Assembly: GCF_048213115.1 (NCBI RefSeq)
Contig: NZ_CP172404.1
Span: 3,596,001-3,660,000, forward strand
DNA: 64,000 bases
DNA from: Niveibacterium terrae
Lineage (GTDB): Bacteria; Pseudomonadota; Gammaproteobacteria; Burkholderiales; Rhodocyclaceae
Direction of reading: 5' to 3'
Positions 63,209 to 64,000 of the stretch are shown in pieces. The number at the start of each line of letters is the position of its first letter. The stretch's first letter is position 1. The position numbers were made by a program, and so were the translations under genes. The notes under the pieces were generated by a model. It saw nothing but the letters and a program-made list of their open reading frames with translations, was not told the DNA's origin and searched no databases.

Positions 63209-64000
63209 GCCGACTTCACCTCATTGACCAGCGCCTCGCCGCGCTCGAAGGCCTGAGCGCTGCCCAGCGTCGTCAGCGCGATCGCATGCAGCGCTTCGCG
63301 GGTCAGGAAGCCCTGGTGAGACGTGATCAGCACATTCGGGAAGATCATCAGGCGAGCCAGGATGTCGTCCTGCAGAGGCTGGTCCGAGAGGTCGTGGAAG
63401 AACACCCCCTCTTCCTGCTCATAGACGTCCAGCCCGACCCCGCCGACCTGACCGGTCTTGAGCGCCTCGATCAGCGCCGCGGTGTCGATCAGCCCGCCGC
63501 GGCTGGTGTTCGCGATCACGACGCCGCGCTTCATCTTCGCCAGAGCCGCTGCGTCGATGACGTGATGGCTCTGCTCGGTCAGCGGCAGGTGCAGCGAGAT
63601 CACATCGGATTCAGCGAGCACCCGTTCCAGCGACGCATATTCGAAGCCGATTTCCTTCGCGGCCGCAGCGTTCTCGTAGGGATCGTAGGCGAGCAGCTTG
63701 CAGCCGAAGCCCTTGGCGATCCGCAGCGCGCACTGACCGATCCGCCCGGCGCCCAGAGCGCCGTAAGTCTTGCCGTGCAGCGTGAAGCCTTCGAGCCCGT
63801 CGAGCGAGAAATTCTGTTCGCGGACCCGGTTGTAGGCGCGGTGGGTCTTGCGGATCAGCGTCAGCAGCAGCGCGAAGTTGTGCTCGGCCACTGCTTCCGG
63901 CGAGTAGGCCGGCACCCGGACGACCTTGATGCCGAGCCGGATCGCCGCGTCGATATCGACACCGTTGAAGCCGGCCGCGCGCAGCGCGACCAGGCGGACG
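63205..64000 (-). CDS. ldhA: fermentative D-lactate dehydrogenase LdhA (5' end outside window)
   Basis: The C-terminal part (about 264 codons) of an NAD-dependent D-2-hydroxyacid dehydrogenase close to E. coli LdhA. The frame stays open to the window edge (AAGFNGVDIDAA, VPAYSPEAVAEH). The NAD motif is GALGAGRIGQCAL, the active-site Arg is in ANTSRGGLIDT, the Glu in the GLDVYEQEEG segment and the His in TSHQGFLT. It reduces pyruvate to D-lactate during fermentation. The gene start is beyond 64000. With the L-type dehydrogenase at 3.9 kb it suggests fermentative capacity. Confidence 0.93.
   Translation of the reverse strand, partial: VRLVALRAAGFNGVDIDAAIRLGIKVVRVPAYSPEAVAEHNFALLLTLIRKTHRAYNRVREQNFSLDGLEGFTLHGKTYGALGAGRIGQCALRIAKGFGCKLLAYDPYENAAAAKEIGFEYASLERVLAESDVISLHLPLTEQSHHVIDAAALAKMKRGVVIANTSRGGLIDTAALIEALKTGQVGGVGLDVYEQEEGVFFHDLSDQPLQDDILARLMIFPNVLITSHQGFLTREALHAIALTTLGSAQAFERGEALVNEVKSA

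Overview
The window is a GC-rich (by eye about two thirds G+C), densely packed chromosomal segment of what looks like a betaproteobacterium, possibly of the Rhodocyclales/Azoarcus type. The taxonomic guess is inference. It rests on the metX-metW pair, a DUF1840 gene, a minimal regulatory PTS (EIIA of the mannose type, HPr, EI), an STAS-domain gene next to hslVU, a polyphosphate glucokinase, hemG and NodT-type efflux. Most genes are housekeeping or signalling genes. I see no CRISPR array, prophage or recognisable multi-gene defence island.

Layout. 0-10 kb: orphan adenine-N6 methyltransferase, YlqF GTPase, YcaQ-type DNA glycosylase, an L-lactate/malate dehydrogenase homologue, a Fur-family regulator with a probable operator, a secreted tyrosine-phosphatase lipoprotein, a small lipoprotein, a membrane protein that may be SLATT-like, and a TonB-C-domain protein. 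10-21 kb: Cys/Met PLP enzyme, Bcr/CflA exporter, an ErcA-like iron alcohol dehydrogenase overlapping a PAS histidine kinase, a ferritin-VIT1 fusion, hemG, a Tet-type exporter, an OmpR/EnvZ-like pair with a GTGA overlap, and carbonic anhydrase. 21-32 kb: DUF1840, PTS operon, chemoreceptor, a SAM-II riboswitch with terminator in front of metX-metW, HAD phosphatase, VOC protein and divergent LysR regulator, HD-GYP protein and a lipoprotein.

32-51 kb: TPP riboswitch-thiC, a secreted beta/gamma-crystallin protein, a lysine-6-transaminase-like enzyme, two diguanylate cyclases flanking a permuted papain-like amidase, an outer-membrane protein, rlhA, tandem-STAS protein, hslVU with a heat-shock-like promoter, an ArsB/NhaD-like permease, ppgK, a coiled-coil secreted protein and an ABC-F ATPase. 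51-56 kb: glnS, tRNA-Gln(CUG), gltX, tRNA-Glu(CUC) and a GNAT gene. This block has visibly lower G+C and is the best candidate for transferred DNA. 56-64 kb: an EmrAB-NodT efflux operon with divergent TetR and palindromic operator, a small basic secreted protein, an IS1595-type element whose transposase has lost a catalytic Asp, apbE, and the 3' part of ldhA running off the window.

The strongest non-coding findings are the two riboswitches, the two tRNAs and several hairpins placed between convergent genes. The most unusual observations are the synthetase-plus-cognate-tRNA block, the SAM-II/terminator leader, and the probably dead transposase.
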